A stretch of 64,000 bases of DNA from an uncultured Granulosicoccaceae bacterium (GCA_938003855.1 CALKXD010000098.1:16975-80974), one strand, 5' to 3'. Shown: positions 21,246 through 31,546, counted from the first letter of the stretch. Notes: generated from the letters alone by a model not told the origin. Numbers and translations: made by a program.

Positions 21246-22139
21246 ATGTTTATCAAATGGTTAAATGCTTCCACCCTCACACTGGTGGTGGTCACCGCCA
21301 GTGCCGCCGCCTCAGCACAGAGCTTTCCGGAGTGTACTCTGGCAGACTCCGATCCAGATGGTGATGGTTACGGCTGGGAGAACAATGCAACCTGCCGTGT
21401 CGCAGACCCGCTGGTCCCCCCTGTCATTACTCGCAATGACAACGGCCAGACAGTCAATCAGACACGTGCCTACTGGCTTGAGTCAGACCTGACTGCCGAC
21501 AGTGTTACCTGCCAGAGCTATATTTTCTACCCGGACCCGGCAGACAGCTCTACAGGCTCCTACATAGCCGATCCGTTCAGCCCGGTTTACACACACACTG
21601 CGGACGGACAGGTCACTCAGACAATAAACGGCAATTTTGCCGGTACATCAAGCTGGTCAATCACCGACGGCATCTATAGTGGCGCGGCATTTATGTCTCA
21701 GACGGCATTTGTTGACGTCGACTTCCAGGCTGCCAATGCAAACGCCAGCAGAGGCTGGAGCAGTGCTGCGGGCTACTGGCAATGTGACGGAGCAGCACCA
21801 ACCGGCAGCCCGCCGCCAACACCGGCCCCGTGCATTGATACGCCGCCAGCCGGTGATGGATGGGGCTGGAACGGTTCTACAAGCTGCCAGATCGCCAAAC
21901 CACCGCAGTGCATTGATACCGACCCGGTAGGTGATGGCTGGGGCTGGGATGGCACCAGCAGCTGCCGCATCACTACGACGCCGGTTTGCATCGACACCGA
22001 CCCGGTAGATGATGGCTGGGGCTGGAACGGCTCGACCTCCTGCACCGTCGGAAACCCGACCGAGGGCCCCTGTGTCGACAGTGAGCCCGTTGGCGACGGA
22101 TGGGGATGGAATGGCGTGACTTCGTGCGCTATCCCATAG
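21246..22139 (+). CDS. Secreted protein with five CxDxxPxGDGWGWxGxxSC repeats (CBM10-like motif)
   Basis: Signal peptide 'MFIKWLNASTLTLVVVTASAAASAQS'; repeats DGYGWENNATC, CIDTPPAGDGWGWNGSTSC, CIDTDPVGDGWGWDGTSSC, CIDTDPVDDGWGWNGSTSC, CVDSEPVGDGWGWNGVTSC. Confidence 0.7.
   Translation: MFIKWLNASTLTLVVVTASAAASAQSFPECTLADSDPDGDGYGWENNATCRVADPLVPPVITRNDNGQTVNQTRAYWLESDLTADSVTCQSYIFYPDPADSSTGSYIADPFSPVYTHTADGQVTQTINGNFAGTSSWSITDGIYSGAAFMSQTAFVDVDFQAANANASRGWSSAAGYWQCDGAAPTGSPPPTPAPCIDTPPAGDGWGWNGSTSCQIAKPPQCIDTDPVGDGWGWDGTSSCRITTTPVCIDTDPVDDGWGWNGSTSCTVGNPTEGPCVDSEPVGDGWGWNGVTSCAIP
21828..22133 (+). repeat. Tandem coding repeats encoding the C-x-D-x-x-P-x-G-D-G-W-G-W-x-G-x-x-S-C module
   Basis: Four near-consecutive copies visible in DNA and protein. 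Confidence 0.8.
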
Positions 22140-22414
22140 ACGCTTAGCGCGACCACCTGCATTGCGGCATTGGCGCTTCAATGCAGGTGACAGAGGCAAA
22201 CCTGGATTGGCTCGATGATCAGCTATACTTAACGCGAAATCACCTATAACTATAGTGATTTTGCTGTTTTTCAGCCTTGCCAATCACAATAGTGTCTTGC
22301 TCGACAAACCCGGTCATTTGCACCGGGCTGATCAGTCATCGTGTGCCACGAGTACGAAGTATTGTGCGTAATACATACTGGCCGGCCCGCATAGATTACG
22401 CAGCCTGACCAGCG

Positions 22415-23170
22415 CTACTCTTGCCGGTTGAACCGGGAGTGCTCCAGAAAGTGCAACACCTGATCAATCACCTCGCCGGCCCGCATGATGAACGTATGGG
22501 TATAGGGTAAATCGATGAAGTCGGTCATTCCAACGACTTTGGTGTTTTCGAGGGATACTTTGCCGTCGTCAGGGTTTGGCAGCAGCTGTGAAAGCAGCGG
22601 ATTAAATGTCCGGGTTCCGGCTATGACACCAACGGGGTAATCTACCGGCCCTAATTGTTGTGGAATGCTGTGCTTATCGGTACCGAGCTGCATGCCCGCC
22701 GGCCCGTTAATCAGAGAGTAGCCGGGCGCATTGCGCAATTGATCAACCACCTCACTGCCCTGATTCGGCGGCGCGATCATCACCACTTTGCCAAGTGATA
22801 GAAAATCGTTGTGCTGCAGATAATACCGCACCAGGATGCCACCCAGCGAATGGGTCACAAAGTGCACATTCGCACTGGGCGCGCATTGCTCATAACCCCG
22901 TGTTTTCACCGCTAGCGGGGCAAGCTCTTCGATCGGCTTATGTCGCGACGGGTAATTTACATTAACCACCGAAAAGCCTGCTTTTTGCAACGGGGCCACA
23001 AGCGGCGTCATTGAGCCCGAGGTACGTGCCAACCCGTGAATCAATACAACGCAATCTGCCAGTGCCACTGCACCGCCCATGGAAGCCGCCAGCACAAGTG
23101 CCGCTGTCACAATCAGGCGCCGCGCAAACGCCAGTGCGTTTATTACCAGTGCGTTTATTAGCAAAGTCAC
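22415..23170 (-). CDS. Secreted alpha/beta hydrolase / triacylglycerol lipase-like
   Basis: 'CVVLIHGLARTSGSM' oxyanion region; 'HFVTHSLGGILVRYYL' GxSxG-like nucleophile elbow; N-terminal signal. Confidence 0.8.
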   Translation of the reverse strand: MTLLINALVINALAFARRLIVTAALVLAASMGGAVALADCVVLIHGLARTSGSMTPLVAPLQKAGFSVVNVNYPSRHKPIEELAPLAVKTRGYEQCAPSANVHFVTHSLGGILVRYYLQHNDFLSLGKVVMIAPPNQGSEVVDQLRNAPGYSLINGPAGMQLGTDKHSIPQQLGPVDYPVGVIAGTRTFNPLLSQLLPNPDDGKVSLENTKVVGMTDFIDLPYTHTFIMRAGEVIDQVLHFLEHSRFNRQE

Positions 23171-24627
23171 GTTGTTGCCGAGAGTGGTTTCACCGCTGGA
23201 TACAAGGCCTGGAATCGCTCGTAGGCGTGCAAGTAACTGTCCCGCAGCGCGGTCACCGGTTCGACCGTTCTAGCGACAGGGGCAGCCCGACAAACGACCA
23301 TCGGATCGGCACTCTCAGCGGCAATCAGGCCCAGTCGTGCGGCACCGAAGGCCGCACCAAACTCCCCTGCCGTCAATATGTCTACCGGGCGATCCAGTGC
23401 CGTGGCAAGACTGCGCAGCCAGTACTCAGATTGCGAACCACCGCCGACAGCGGTCACTCGCGAGACATCACTGCCGGCTTCTTTCAGTGCATGCAGGTTG
23501 TCGCGGAACGCGAAGCTCACACCATCGAGTATCGTGCGGGTGATCTCTGCTCGCGATGTTGAGGTAGTCAATCCCGCAATAACCCCGCGGATGTGAGCAT
23601 CATTATGCGGCGTGCGCTCGCCCGACAAATACGGTAGAAATGTCAGCGACGACGGCGCCTGAAGCTCAGTGCCGAGCGCGTTGGTAAGATCGGCCGCATC
23701 TTCGCCAACCAGTCCGGCGTACCAGTTCAGTGAATCGGTTGCCGACAGAATCACACCCATCTGGTGCCACATTCCGGGCAGTGCATGACAGAACGCATGC
23801 ACCGCACTGCTGATGTTGGGCTTAAAGCTATCGTTACTGACAAACAGCACCCCTGAAGTGCCCAGCGATGCAAACGCCGACCCTGCTTCAATGGTACCCA
23901 GACCACAGGCCGATGCCGCGTTATCACCGGCTCCACCCGCCACTACAACTCGATTATTCATGCCCCAGCGATCAGCCAGCCCGTCACGCAACTGGCCGCT
24001 GACTTCTGTACCTTCTACCAGTGATGGCATTTGATCTCTGGACATTCCGGTGGCTGCAAGAATCTCGTCAGACCACTGGCGATTGGCAATATCCAGCCAG
24101 CCCATACCCGATGCATCAGACATATCCGACACGCTTTCCCCGGTCAGCCAGAGACGTAAATAATCTTTGGGCAACAGCACTTTCGCCACCTTGCTATAGA
24201 CCTCCGGCTCATGCGCTTTGCACCAGGCTAACTTTGGTGCGGTATAACCGGGAAACACAATATTGCCGAGGATCGACGCGATCGTGCTATCAGCATTCAT
24301 AGCGGCTGCTTCAACATAGCTGCGAGTGTCGTTCCACAAAATACAGGGACGCAGCACCTGATCCGATTTATCCAGCAAAGTGGCCCCGTGCTGCTGACCC
24401 GATAGACCAATACCCCGGACAGCGGCGAGTTGGTCGGGATGCGACTCTCGCAACGCATCAAAGGCCTGCTCGGTGGCACTGACCCAGTCCGCCGGTGCCT
24501 GTTCACTCCAACCGTGATGCAGGTTCGACACCGTCAGCGATGCAGATGCGCTTGCAACAATCCCTTGCGTATCATCGATGAGTAAGGCTTTTACCCCAGA
24601 GGTGCCAAGATCGATTCCCAGGTACAT
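23167..24627 (-). CDS. xylB: Xylulokinase (FGGY family)
   Basis: 'MYLGIDLGTSGVKALLIDD', 'GIGLSGQQHGATLLD', 'LPYLSGERTPHND', 'VGGGSQSEYWLRSLATALDRPV'; start set at MYLGIDLG. Confidence 0.92.
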   Translation of the reverse strand: MYLGIDLGTSGVKALLIDDTQGIVASASASLTVSNLHHGWSEQAPADWVSATEQAFDALRESHPDQLAAVRGIGLSGQQHGATLLDKSDQVLRPCILWNDTRSYVEAAAMNADSTIASILGNIVFPGYTAPKLAWCKAHEPEVYSKVAKVLLPKDYLRLWLTGESVSDMSDASGMGWLDIANRQWSDEILAATGMSRDQMPSLVEGTEVSGQLRDGLADRWGMNNRVVVAGGAGDNAASACGLGTIEAGSAFASLGTSGVLFVSNDSFKPNISSAVHAFCHALPGMWHQMGVILSATDSLNWYAGLVGEDAADLTNALGTELQAPSSLTFLPYLSGERTPHNDAHIRGVIAGLTTSTSRAEITRTILDGVSFAFRDNLHALKEAGSDVSRVTAVGGGSQSEYWLRSLATALDRPVDILTAGEFGAAFGAARLGLIAAESADPMVVCRAAPVARTVEPVTALRDSYLHAYERFQALYPAVKPLSATT

Positions 24628-24868
24628 TTTTTCTCTCCAGACAAATTTTTTTGCAAGCAACGACAACCACCAACACGTGACCGAGTCGATGTCAAATTAA
24701 AGACACTGACGATGTGCAGGGTTTAAATGTTAATACGGTCAGCGCAGAGATGCGACTGACACACGGCCAGTATGCCTGTAGTGACCCGAAGGCTGCCACC
24801 GTGCAGGGGCGCTATGAGCGCGTCAGTGCTATTGCAATGTGGCTGATCCAACCACCAAAGCCGGGGCG

Positions 24869-25969
24869 TTACTGTGTTTCGGGCAGGTCTGTTGACAGAG
24901 ACAGCGCAATATCTGCATCTCTGATCTGCTTTTGCACACTTTCTACGTCGCGAACAAACGCTCCATATCGCCGGGCTTGTTGTGGCAATGCAGCCAGTGC
25001 AGCCTCGGCTGACAGCTTGTCGGGGAAGATACCGACGCTCAGACCATATTCATTCCTTGCCGCCCGACGTAAACGGAACAAATAGATCGATGTCGGGTAG
25101 TCGTTAAACTGCTGAGCAAAACGCACCAGAAAAGGGCGATTAGCCGTTGATCCGATCTGAATCAGAAAACTGTCTTCGGGCTGAGCAAGGATCCAGTTGT
25201 TATCACGATCCTCGACCGTGGTGCCGGGTTCCACGGGAATAGACGCCGAGACAGCCGCTGACCGGACCTCTGACGCGACAGGGTCTCCGGGCTCAAGCGG
25301 ACGGATCAGCGGATCATCAACGTTGCTCTCTACCGCCGGAGTTACCGCCGCAACGAGTGCGCCGGTATCGACAGTTGCAGCGGTGGACACTGCGGCCACG
25401 CGGGGTAATGCCGCAACGATGGCCGGATCCAGTGCTTCGGTGTCTGCGGATGTTGCAGTGTCTGCGTCAAGTGGCAAGTCGGGCGCCGGTTCAGGCAGCG
25501 CGGCCTGCACTATTTCGTCAGTTACTACAAAAGGCTGAGGCTCTGCGTTGTCCTCAACCGCAAACACCCGCACGCTGTCATCGACCGGTAAAATCCCGGT
25601 GGCAGGCTTCGGGGAGGTCTCGACGCTGGCTGTTGCAACACGACTTTGATCGCTCGCTGCTGGTGTCTCATTGCTGCGGGTAGCAAGGCTTTTTAACAAT
25701 GCCACGCGTTCGGCAGTCAGCGGCTCAACATCGGCGGCAGCGGGTTTCTCTATAGTCGCGGTTGGCAACGGTAATTGCGCACTGACTACGGCACGATATG
25801 GATCGGCGGTGCCGTACAAAACGTACCAGATGCCATAACAAAACACACAGAGCAACAGAAGCTTGAACAGCACCGACACACCGTCGAGCACCCAGGATAA
25901 CGCGGCATAAGGTGAATTGTTGATACGAGCGATGCGCAAATCTTCACGTATCTCGCTGACTAGACTCAT
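24869..25969 (-). CDS. Inner-membrane protein with Ala/Ser/Asp/Pro-rich linker and C-terminal SPOR/DamX-like domain
   Basis: One TM near N-terminus; C-terminal 'DSFLIQIGSTANRPFLVRFAQQFNDYPTSIYLFRL...YGLSVGIFPDKLSAEAALAALPQQARRYGAFVRDVESVQKQI'. Confidence 0.6.
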   Translation of the reverse strand: MSLVSEIREDLRIARINNSPYAALSWVLDGVSVLFKLLLLCVFCYGIWYVLYGTADPYRAVVSAQLPLPTATIEKPAAADVEPLTAERVALLKSLATRSNETPAASDQSRVATASVETSPKPATGILPVDDSVRVFAVEDNAEPQPFVVTDEIVQAALPEPAPDLPLDADTATSADTEALDPAIVAALPRVAAVSTAATVDTGALVAAVTPAVESNVDDPLIRPLEPGDPVASEVRSAAVSASIPVEPGTTVEDRDNNWILAQPEDSFLIQIGSTANRPFLVRFAQQFNDYPTSIYLFRLRRAARNEYGLSVGIFPDKLSAEAALAALPQQARRYGAFVRDVESVQKQIRDADIALSLSTDLPETQ

Positions 25970-26144
25970 AGATTCTCGAGCTTCCCGATAGGCTGTTTAC
26001 TCAAGCCCGCTACTTTGCAACATCTCGGGCTTGTCAGCAGTTTTCTTACTGCTTTGCCATCATGAACTAGAGAAGCAAATTTGCGTTTATAGACCAACTA
26101 CCTTGTATGGAGGATGACGTAATTATGCGACTTTTCATGCCTGG

Positions 26145-27263
26145 TCAGTAGATGAATTCGCGAGCAAAATCATCTACCGTTTTTACCTGATCAACCCCGA
26201 TACCGACGATATAGAGCAACTCTACCGTGTCTGAGAAATCGAGCTTTTCGTTTGGGCTCAGGTAACCAAATGCCGCGCGCCACGCGGAAGTATACTGACT
26301 TGCCAGCACGCCATCAACAAAGCTCTGACTGTATTGTCTGAAGTCGGCTGTGCTGTTTGGTTCGTTGCCATCCTCGATCTTTATGTAGCGTACTTTGCCA
26401 CGCACGAAGTCCAGCGACGATCTCAGCGTGTGGTCTTCATTCCAGACACTGTGCTGCACAAGATGAATGCGCTGTGCAGTGGCGATCTCCGGGAATTGAC
26501 TGTTGATGTTGTTGATCACCGCGACAGTGAAGTCTGACGGGCCGCCCTCGGCAATCCAGACATCCCCCCCTGCGGCGATTGTCGTAACCCAGCGATTGGT
26601 GGCCTGCGCAACCGCCAACTCGCGGTTACTATGCGCGTTCAACCAGTTACTGCCCCACACTGAATTCATCAGTTGCTCTGACTCGGAGACATAACGGTCA
26701 GCGCTCCAGACGCCATAAGTACCACCAACTACCTGCACATTAAGACCGAGTTTAGTAGTTACTGCCAATGCCGCTGCGGCAGCATGGCCATCGTCGCGAT
26801 CAGGCGCGTGGTCAAAATGCAGCGCGACCAGGTCTGTGGATGAATTGAAACCGTTTGCACCAGTGTTGGTGGGTGATGTGACCGGGTTAGTTGCCGGTGT
26901 GGTGCTTGACGACAGTTGACACGACGAACTTCCATTCCAGCCCCAGCCGTCTCCATCGGCGTCGACACATTCAGCCGATGTCGATCCAGCCGATGTGGCA
27001 CTGCTGTCACTGTCACCGATGCGACAGGAGTTCTGTCCGTCCCATCCCCAGCCATCGCCATCTTCATCGACACACGCGCCGGCACTGCTGCCGGATTGCC
27101 CGACGATACAACTCTGGCTGCCATCCCAGCCCCAGCCATCATTGTCGGTATCAATACAGGCACCGGAAGACTGCGCAGCCGCCGGGTTGAGAGTTACCAT
27201 CGACGCCGCGATCAACAGCGCAGTGCCAGCGGCAACACCGGAGTTTAGGACTGACTTAGACAA
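26145..27263 (-). CDS. Secreted protein: three DGDGWGWxGxxSC repeats plus a possible nucleoside hydrolase-like domain
   Basis: Signal peptide; CIDTDNDGWGWDGSQSC, CVDEDGDGWGWDGQNSC, CVDADGDGWGWNGSSSC; then 'LVALHFDHAPDRDDGHAAAAALAV' Asp cluster. Confidence 0.6.
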   Translation of the reverse strand: MSKSVLNSGVAAGTALLIAASMVTLNPAAAQSSGACIDTDNDGWGWDGSQSCIVGQSGSSAGACVDEDGDGWGWDGQNSCRIGDSDSSATSAGSTSAECVDADGDGWGWNGSSSCQLSSSTTPATNPVTSPTNTGANGFNSSTDLVALHFDHAPDRDDGHAAAAALAVTTKLGLNVQVVGGTYGVWSADRYVSESEQLMNSVWGSNWLNAHSNRELAVAQATNRWVTTIAAGGDVWIAEGGPSDFTVAVINNINSQFPEIATAQRIHLVQHSVWNEDHTLRSSLDFVRGKVRYIKIEDGNEPNSTADFRQYSQSFVDGVLASQYTSAWRAAFGYLSPNEKLDFSDTVELLYIVGIGVDQVKTVDDFAREFIY

Positions 27264-27503
27264 AATGACGTACTCACATAATTCACAGGAACGCGAATAT
27301 TAGAGACACAGTTCCACCAACTCTGTGCGGTGTGTCAAACTTCCGGCGGGGCTGGCAAACCTGAAGATTTTGTCATAAAACAAGGCGCAATTTACGTGTG
27401 CATCCCAAGCCCTGATGCCACACCTACCGCACCGACCACCGGTTTCCTCTAGGGACGGTAAGCAGCTTCCAAGGTGAGGTCGATGCCGGCAAACGGCCTG
27501 TTA

Positions 27504-28352
27504 TCAGTCATCATCACGCATGCGCTCATCGCGGGCGACTTTCTCTGCATAAGCCTCTTTAATTTGCAGCATGACAGAATCAACGTCAGCGGTTTTTTCA
27601 ACCTGGTGAAAATGGCCGGTCAACTGGTGGTCAGGGTGCAGTTTGCCGGTTTCGTACAAGGCCCATATTTCGCTGGCGTAGCGTGAACTCAGTAATTCGG
27701 GAGCAAACTGCCCATAGTAGTTGGTCATATTCTGGACGTCCCGGTCAAGCATGCTGCGAGCGTGGTTGTTGGCTGCAGCGTCCACCGCCTGTGGCAAATC
27801 GATGATGATCGGCCCCTCTTCGTTGACCAGCACGTTAAATTCTGACAAATCTCCGTGCACCAGGCCGGCACAAAGCATACGCATGACGTAGGTCATGACC
27901 AGTGCATGATCCTCACAGGCTTGTTCAGAGCTCATCGAGACATCATTCAGACGTGGCGCGACTTCACCGTCTTCATCGGTCACCAATTCCATCAACAGAA
28001 CCCCGTCGAAACACCCATAGGGCTCGGGAACCCGAACGCCGGCTGCAGCCAGCTTGTAGAGCGCGTCGACTTCAGCGTTGTGCCATTCTTCCTCCTGCTG
28101 AGCGCGCCCGTATTTCGACCCTTTTTCTATTGCTCGACTACGACGCGAATTGCGCCCCTTGCGGCCTTCCTGATATTGCACGGCCTGCTTGAAGCTGCGT
28201 TTATTGGCTTCTTTGTACACTTTGGCGCAGCGTATTTCTGTACCGCATCGAACTACGTAAACGGTGGCTTCCTTGCCGCTCATTAATGGCCGCAACACTT
28301 CATCCACCAGACCATCTTCGACAAGCGGCTGGATTCTTTTGGGGGTTTTCAT
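27504..28352 (-). CDS. RIO1-family serine kinase (PA4780-like)
   Basis: 282 aa; 'GKEATVYVVRCGTEIRCAKVYKEANKRSFKQ', 'GLVHGDLSEFNVLVNEEGPIIIDLPQAVD'. Confidence 0.92.
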   Translation of the reverse strand: MKTPKRIQPLVEDGLVDEVLRPLMSGKEATVYVVRCGTEIRCAKVYKEANKRSFKQAVQYQEGRKGRNSRRSRAIEKGSKYGRAQQEEEWHNAEVDALYKLAAAGVRVPEPYGCFDGVLLMELVTDEDGEVAPRLNDVSMSSEQACEDHALVMTYVMRMLCAGLVHGDLSEFNVLVNEEGPIIIDLPQAVDAAANNHARSMLDRDVQNMTNYYGQFAPELLSSRYASEIWALYETGKLHPDHQLTGHFHQVEKTADVDSVMLQIKEAYAEKVARDERMRDDD

Positions 28353-28656
28353 AGAGTAAAAATTGATCTGCGCCGTGCAAACGTCGCAAAATCAGCGTGT
28401 GTCGCCTCAACTTTGAAGTGTGAAAACAGCGCATTGTACAACATCCCGACGCTGTGTATGAAAACCTGCCGTACGCCATGCCGGTTGGCAGGCTTCGCCG
28501 GAACCGATAGCGACTCTGATACAGCCACTGCGCAGCGCTAACGGGCCAATCCGTCCGACGTCAAATCGCTGCACCGAAACAGCACCTGAATCTCGTTGTG
28601 TATTGCACACCGGCACTTGGCTTATACTGCAGTTTTCACCAAGACGGAGTCACTCG

Positions 28657-29628
28657 ATGGCCTATGCGACGGCAAAAACCCTGGACGCGAATGTCATTCC
28701 GGTGATCGACATCACCGCACTTCGCGACGGCAGCAACCCTCAGGTGGTTGCTCAGCAACTGCACGCCGCCAGTCGCGGCCTGGGTTTCATCTACATCAAG
28801 GGACACGGCATCACAGATCAGTCGATCCACTCGGCGCGCGATGCTGCCTACCGTTTTTTCCGGTCTCCCGACCAGCAGAAGTCCAGCGTGACCATATCCC
28901 CCAAGCACCGTGGCTGGCTTAGCCAGGGGCAGTCGAAAATGAAAGACAATGTTCCCGCCGACCTCAAAGAAAGCTATGTGTGGGGGTATCAGGACGCCAG
29001 CGGATTCACCGAGGAAGATCATTCGCTTCGTGGTAAAAATCAGTGGCCGGATTTTGTACCGGAAATGCAAGCCTGTGCGGTGGACTACTTCAGGCAGGCA
29101 CACGAGGTGGCCTTTCAGCTCATGCGCGGGTTTGCCATAGGCCTCAACCTGCCGGAAGATTTTTTCCTGCAGCACGTGCAACGACCTCTCAGCCGGGCGT
29201 CGTTTGTTTATTATCCGGCACAACCGGCAGACAGTGGCGACAATCAGTTCGGGGTTGCACCGCATACCGACTTCGGGGTGCTGACGGTCCTCTGCCAGGA
29301 CAACACCGGCGGGCTGCAGGTTCAGGACATCCACGGTGACTGGATTCATGCACCACCCATCGAAGACACCCTCATCGTTAATGTTGGCGATCTACTCTCG
29401 CGCTGGACCGACGGTGAGTACAAATCTACACCACATCGGGTGGTCAACAATTCCGGGCGTGAGCGTATGTCGCTGGTTCTGGCATTTGATCCGGAGCCAG
29501 ACACCCTGATTGATGCCAGCCAGGTGTTCGGGGAGGCTCACCAGCCACGCGAACCGGCAATCACCTGTGGCGACTACCTGATATGGCGCTTCGCCAAAGC
29601 TTTTTCCTACCGTGAGAAAAACACCTGA
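28657..29628 (+). CDS. 2-oxoglutarate/Fe(II)-dependent oxygenase, isopenicillin N synthase-like
   Basis: 'VIPVIDITAL', 'APHTDFGVLTVLCQDNTGGLQVQD', 'TPHRVVNNSGRERMSLVLAFDPEPDT': HxD...H and RxS motifs; start at MAYATAK. Confidence 0.9.
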   Translation: MAYATAKTLDANVIPVIDITALRDGSNPQVVAQQLHAASRGLGFIYIKGHGITDQSIHSARDAAYRFFRSPDQQKSSVTISPKHRGWLSQGQSKMKDNVPADLKESYVWGYQDASGFTEEDHSLRGKNQWPDFVPEMQACAVDYFRQAHEVAFQLMRGFAIGLNLPEDFFLQHVQRPLSRASFVYYPAQPADSGDNQFGVAPHTDFGVLTVLCQDNTGGLQVQDIHGDWIHAPPIEDTLIVNVGDLLSRWTDGEYKSTPHRVVNNSGRERMSLVLAFDPEPDTLIDASQVFGEAHQPREPAITCGDYLIWRFAKAFSYREKNT

Positions 29629-29722
29629 CACGACGCGCCGCAGCAGTTGCACTATTTTGGTCTGTTATACACCGGACTCTTGTGGTAGCTTCGACTGTTG
29701 CACTTACTATACGCAGACCCTT

Positions 29723-30307
29723 ATGAGCGCATGGATAGACATGATCAGCGACGACGACGCTGATCCCGAACTACTGGATACACTGGCCCTTGCACGCACT
29801 CCGCATGGCACAGTCGACAACGTTATGCGTGTACATTCGCTGCGACCCAATACCATGCGCGGGCATGTCACTCTGTATCGCGCTGCACTGCACGACGACA
29901 CCAACACGCTACCCACCTGGTTGCAGGAAACTATCTCTTCTTATGTCTCGATCCTCAACAAGTGTGACTACTCCCTGGCCAACCACTGGGCCAATGCCAG
30001 ACACCTGATCAGCGATGATACCCGCGCCGATCAGATAGCAGCGGCTCTGCACAGCGATAATCCCGCATCGGTGTTCGACGGTGCTGAACTGGCACTGATG
30101 CAGTACGCCCGTAAACTGACTCTGGCTCCAGCTGATATGCAGGAAACCGATGTTAAAGCGCTGCGTGACACGGGGCTGAACGATGGCGAAATACTAGAGG
30201 CGAACCAGATCGTCGGCTATTTCAATTACGTCAATCGACTGTTAAATGGGTTGGGGGTCACTACCGACGGAGATACTGTGGGTTACTATCAAAGCAACAG
30301 CGACTAG
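29723..30307 (+). CDS. Carboxymuconolactone decarboxylase/AhpD-like peroxidase-related protein
   Basis: 'VMRVHSLRPNTMRGHVTLYRAALHD...ISSYVSILNKCDYSLANHWANA'; CMD-like fold expected. Confidence 0.75.
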   Translation: MSAWIDMISDDDADPELLDTLALARTPHGTVDNVMRVHSLRPNTMRGHVTLYRAALHDDTNTLPTWLQETISSYVSILNKCDYSLANHWANARHLISDDTRADQIAAALHSDNPASVFDGAELALMQYARKLTLAPADMQETDVKALRDTGLNDGEILEANQIVGYFNYVNRLLNGLGVTTDGDTVGYYQSNSD

Positions 30308-30344
30308 CACTCCAATGAAAGACGACGATCGGCACACTTAAAAA

Positions 30345-31433
30345 ATGGACACGGGCAAATCAGCGGTATCAGTTGGCGCACTCACACTGTTGTGTGACTG
30401 TGTGGGCGGCCGTGCCGGTGAGCGGCTACTGATCGTCAGTGAACCCAAGGGCAACGGCTTCTACGATGACGATGCCCCGGCGCTTACAGCGGCTGCCGGT
30501 CGGGCAATCGGTATGACAGTCTACGAAACCGAAGCGGAAAACTTTATTACTTCAGTGGCCGATACCCAGACACTGGTAAAAACCCTGAGCGGCTTTGACC
30601 ACGTGGTGTTTTTCTCTCGTTTAGGGGATCAGATCCGCTTTTCTGAACACGTCGAAATGCCACCGGCAACCATGTGCTACACGCTCAATCGGGAGTCACT
30701 GAACTCCGCGTTTGGTACCGCCTGTTATCGCGGCTTGTGCGAAGTAAAAAGCGTTATCGATGACGCGTTCCTGAACGCCAGCCACATCCGCGTAACGTGC
30801 CCGAGGGGTACCGAATACAGCGGCAAGCCATTAGCCGGCGAAAAGCCACCGCTGGAAGTCACCTTAAAGCGGTTTCCCATGCTTGTGCCGCAACCTGTAG
30901 CCTGCGAGGGTTTTAGCGGTCAGATAGCCTTAAGCCGCTTTTTAATTGGCACCGGGTCGCGCTTCTACGAGCCCTACTATCTGCCGTTGCCGACTGATGT
31001 CATGGCCATGGTCAGTAACAATCGCATCACACACTTTGACGGCACCGCCCGGGACGTCGAAGCGGTCGAACAACATTACCGGCACGTGGCCGGACAATTC
31101 GCCATAGACCCCTGGTATATCCACTCCTGGCACGCTGGTATGCACCCGGGTTGTCAGTTCAGCAATGATGCAGAGTCCGATATCATCCGCTGGTCCGGCA
31201 GCGCCTTCGGCAGTCCTCGAATTCTGCATTTCCATACCTGCGGAAACTACGCACCCGGGGAAATCTCCTGGAATATTCTCGACCCGACAATCACCATCGA
31301 TGGCATCGCTGTCTGGGAGGACGGTTGCCTGCATCCGGAACGCCTGAACAATATGGCAGAGGTTCTGGACCGACACCCGAATCTGGCAGCGCTCTATCAG
31401 CAACCGGTTCGCGAAATCGGTCTGGTGGGTTAA
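30345..31433 (+). CDS. Putative COG2309-like metalloprotein (M29 aminopeptidase / NicX dioxygenase superfamily?)
   Basis: 362 aa; 'GERLLIVSEPKGNGFYDDDAPALTAAAGRAIGMTVYETE' N-terminus and 'YIHSWHAGMHPGCQF...RILHFHTCGNYAPGEISWNILDPTITIDGIAVWEDGCL' His-rich C-terminus; remote assignment by recall. Confidence 0.45.
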   Translation: MDTGKSAVSVGALTLLCDCVGGRAGERLLIVSEPKGNGFYDDDAPALTAAAGRAIGMTVYETEAENFITSVADTQTLVKTLSGFDHVVFFSRLGDQIRFSEHVEMPPATMCYTLNRESLNSAFGTACYRGLCEVKSVIDDAFLNASHIRVTCPRGTEYSGKPLAGEKPPLEVTLKRFPMLVPQPVACEGFSGQIALSRFLIGTGSRFYEPYYLPLPTDVMAMVSNNRITHFDGTARDVEAVEQHYRHVAGQFAIDPWYIHSWHAGMHPGCQFSNDAESDIIRWSGSAFGSPRILHFHTCGNYAPGEISWNILDPTITIDGIAVWEDGCLHPERLNNMAEVLDRHPNLAALYQQPVREIGLVG

Positions 31434-31546
31434 CCCACTGGAAGCCGAGGACTATCGCTGCAACAATAGTCGTCCACCGGCACTGATGCATCAGCACCGC
31501 CCTTCAAGCCCCGAGGTCCGTCAAAAAACATGTTGCCCGACTATCA

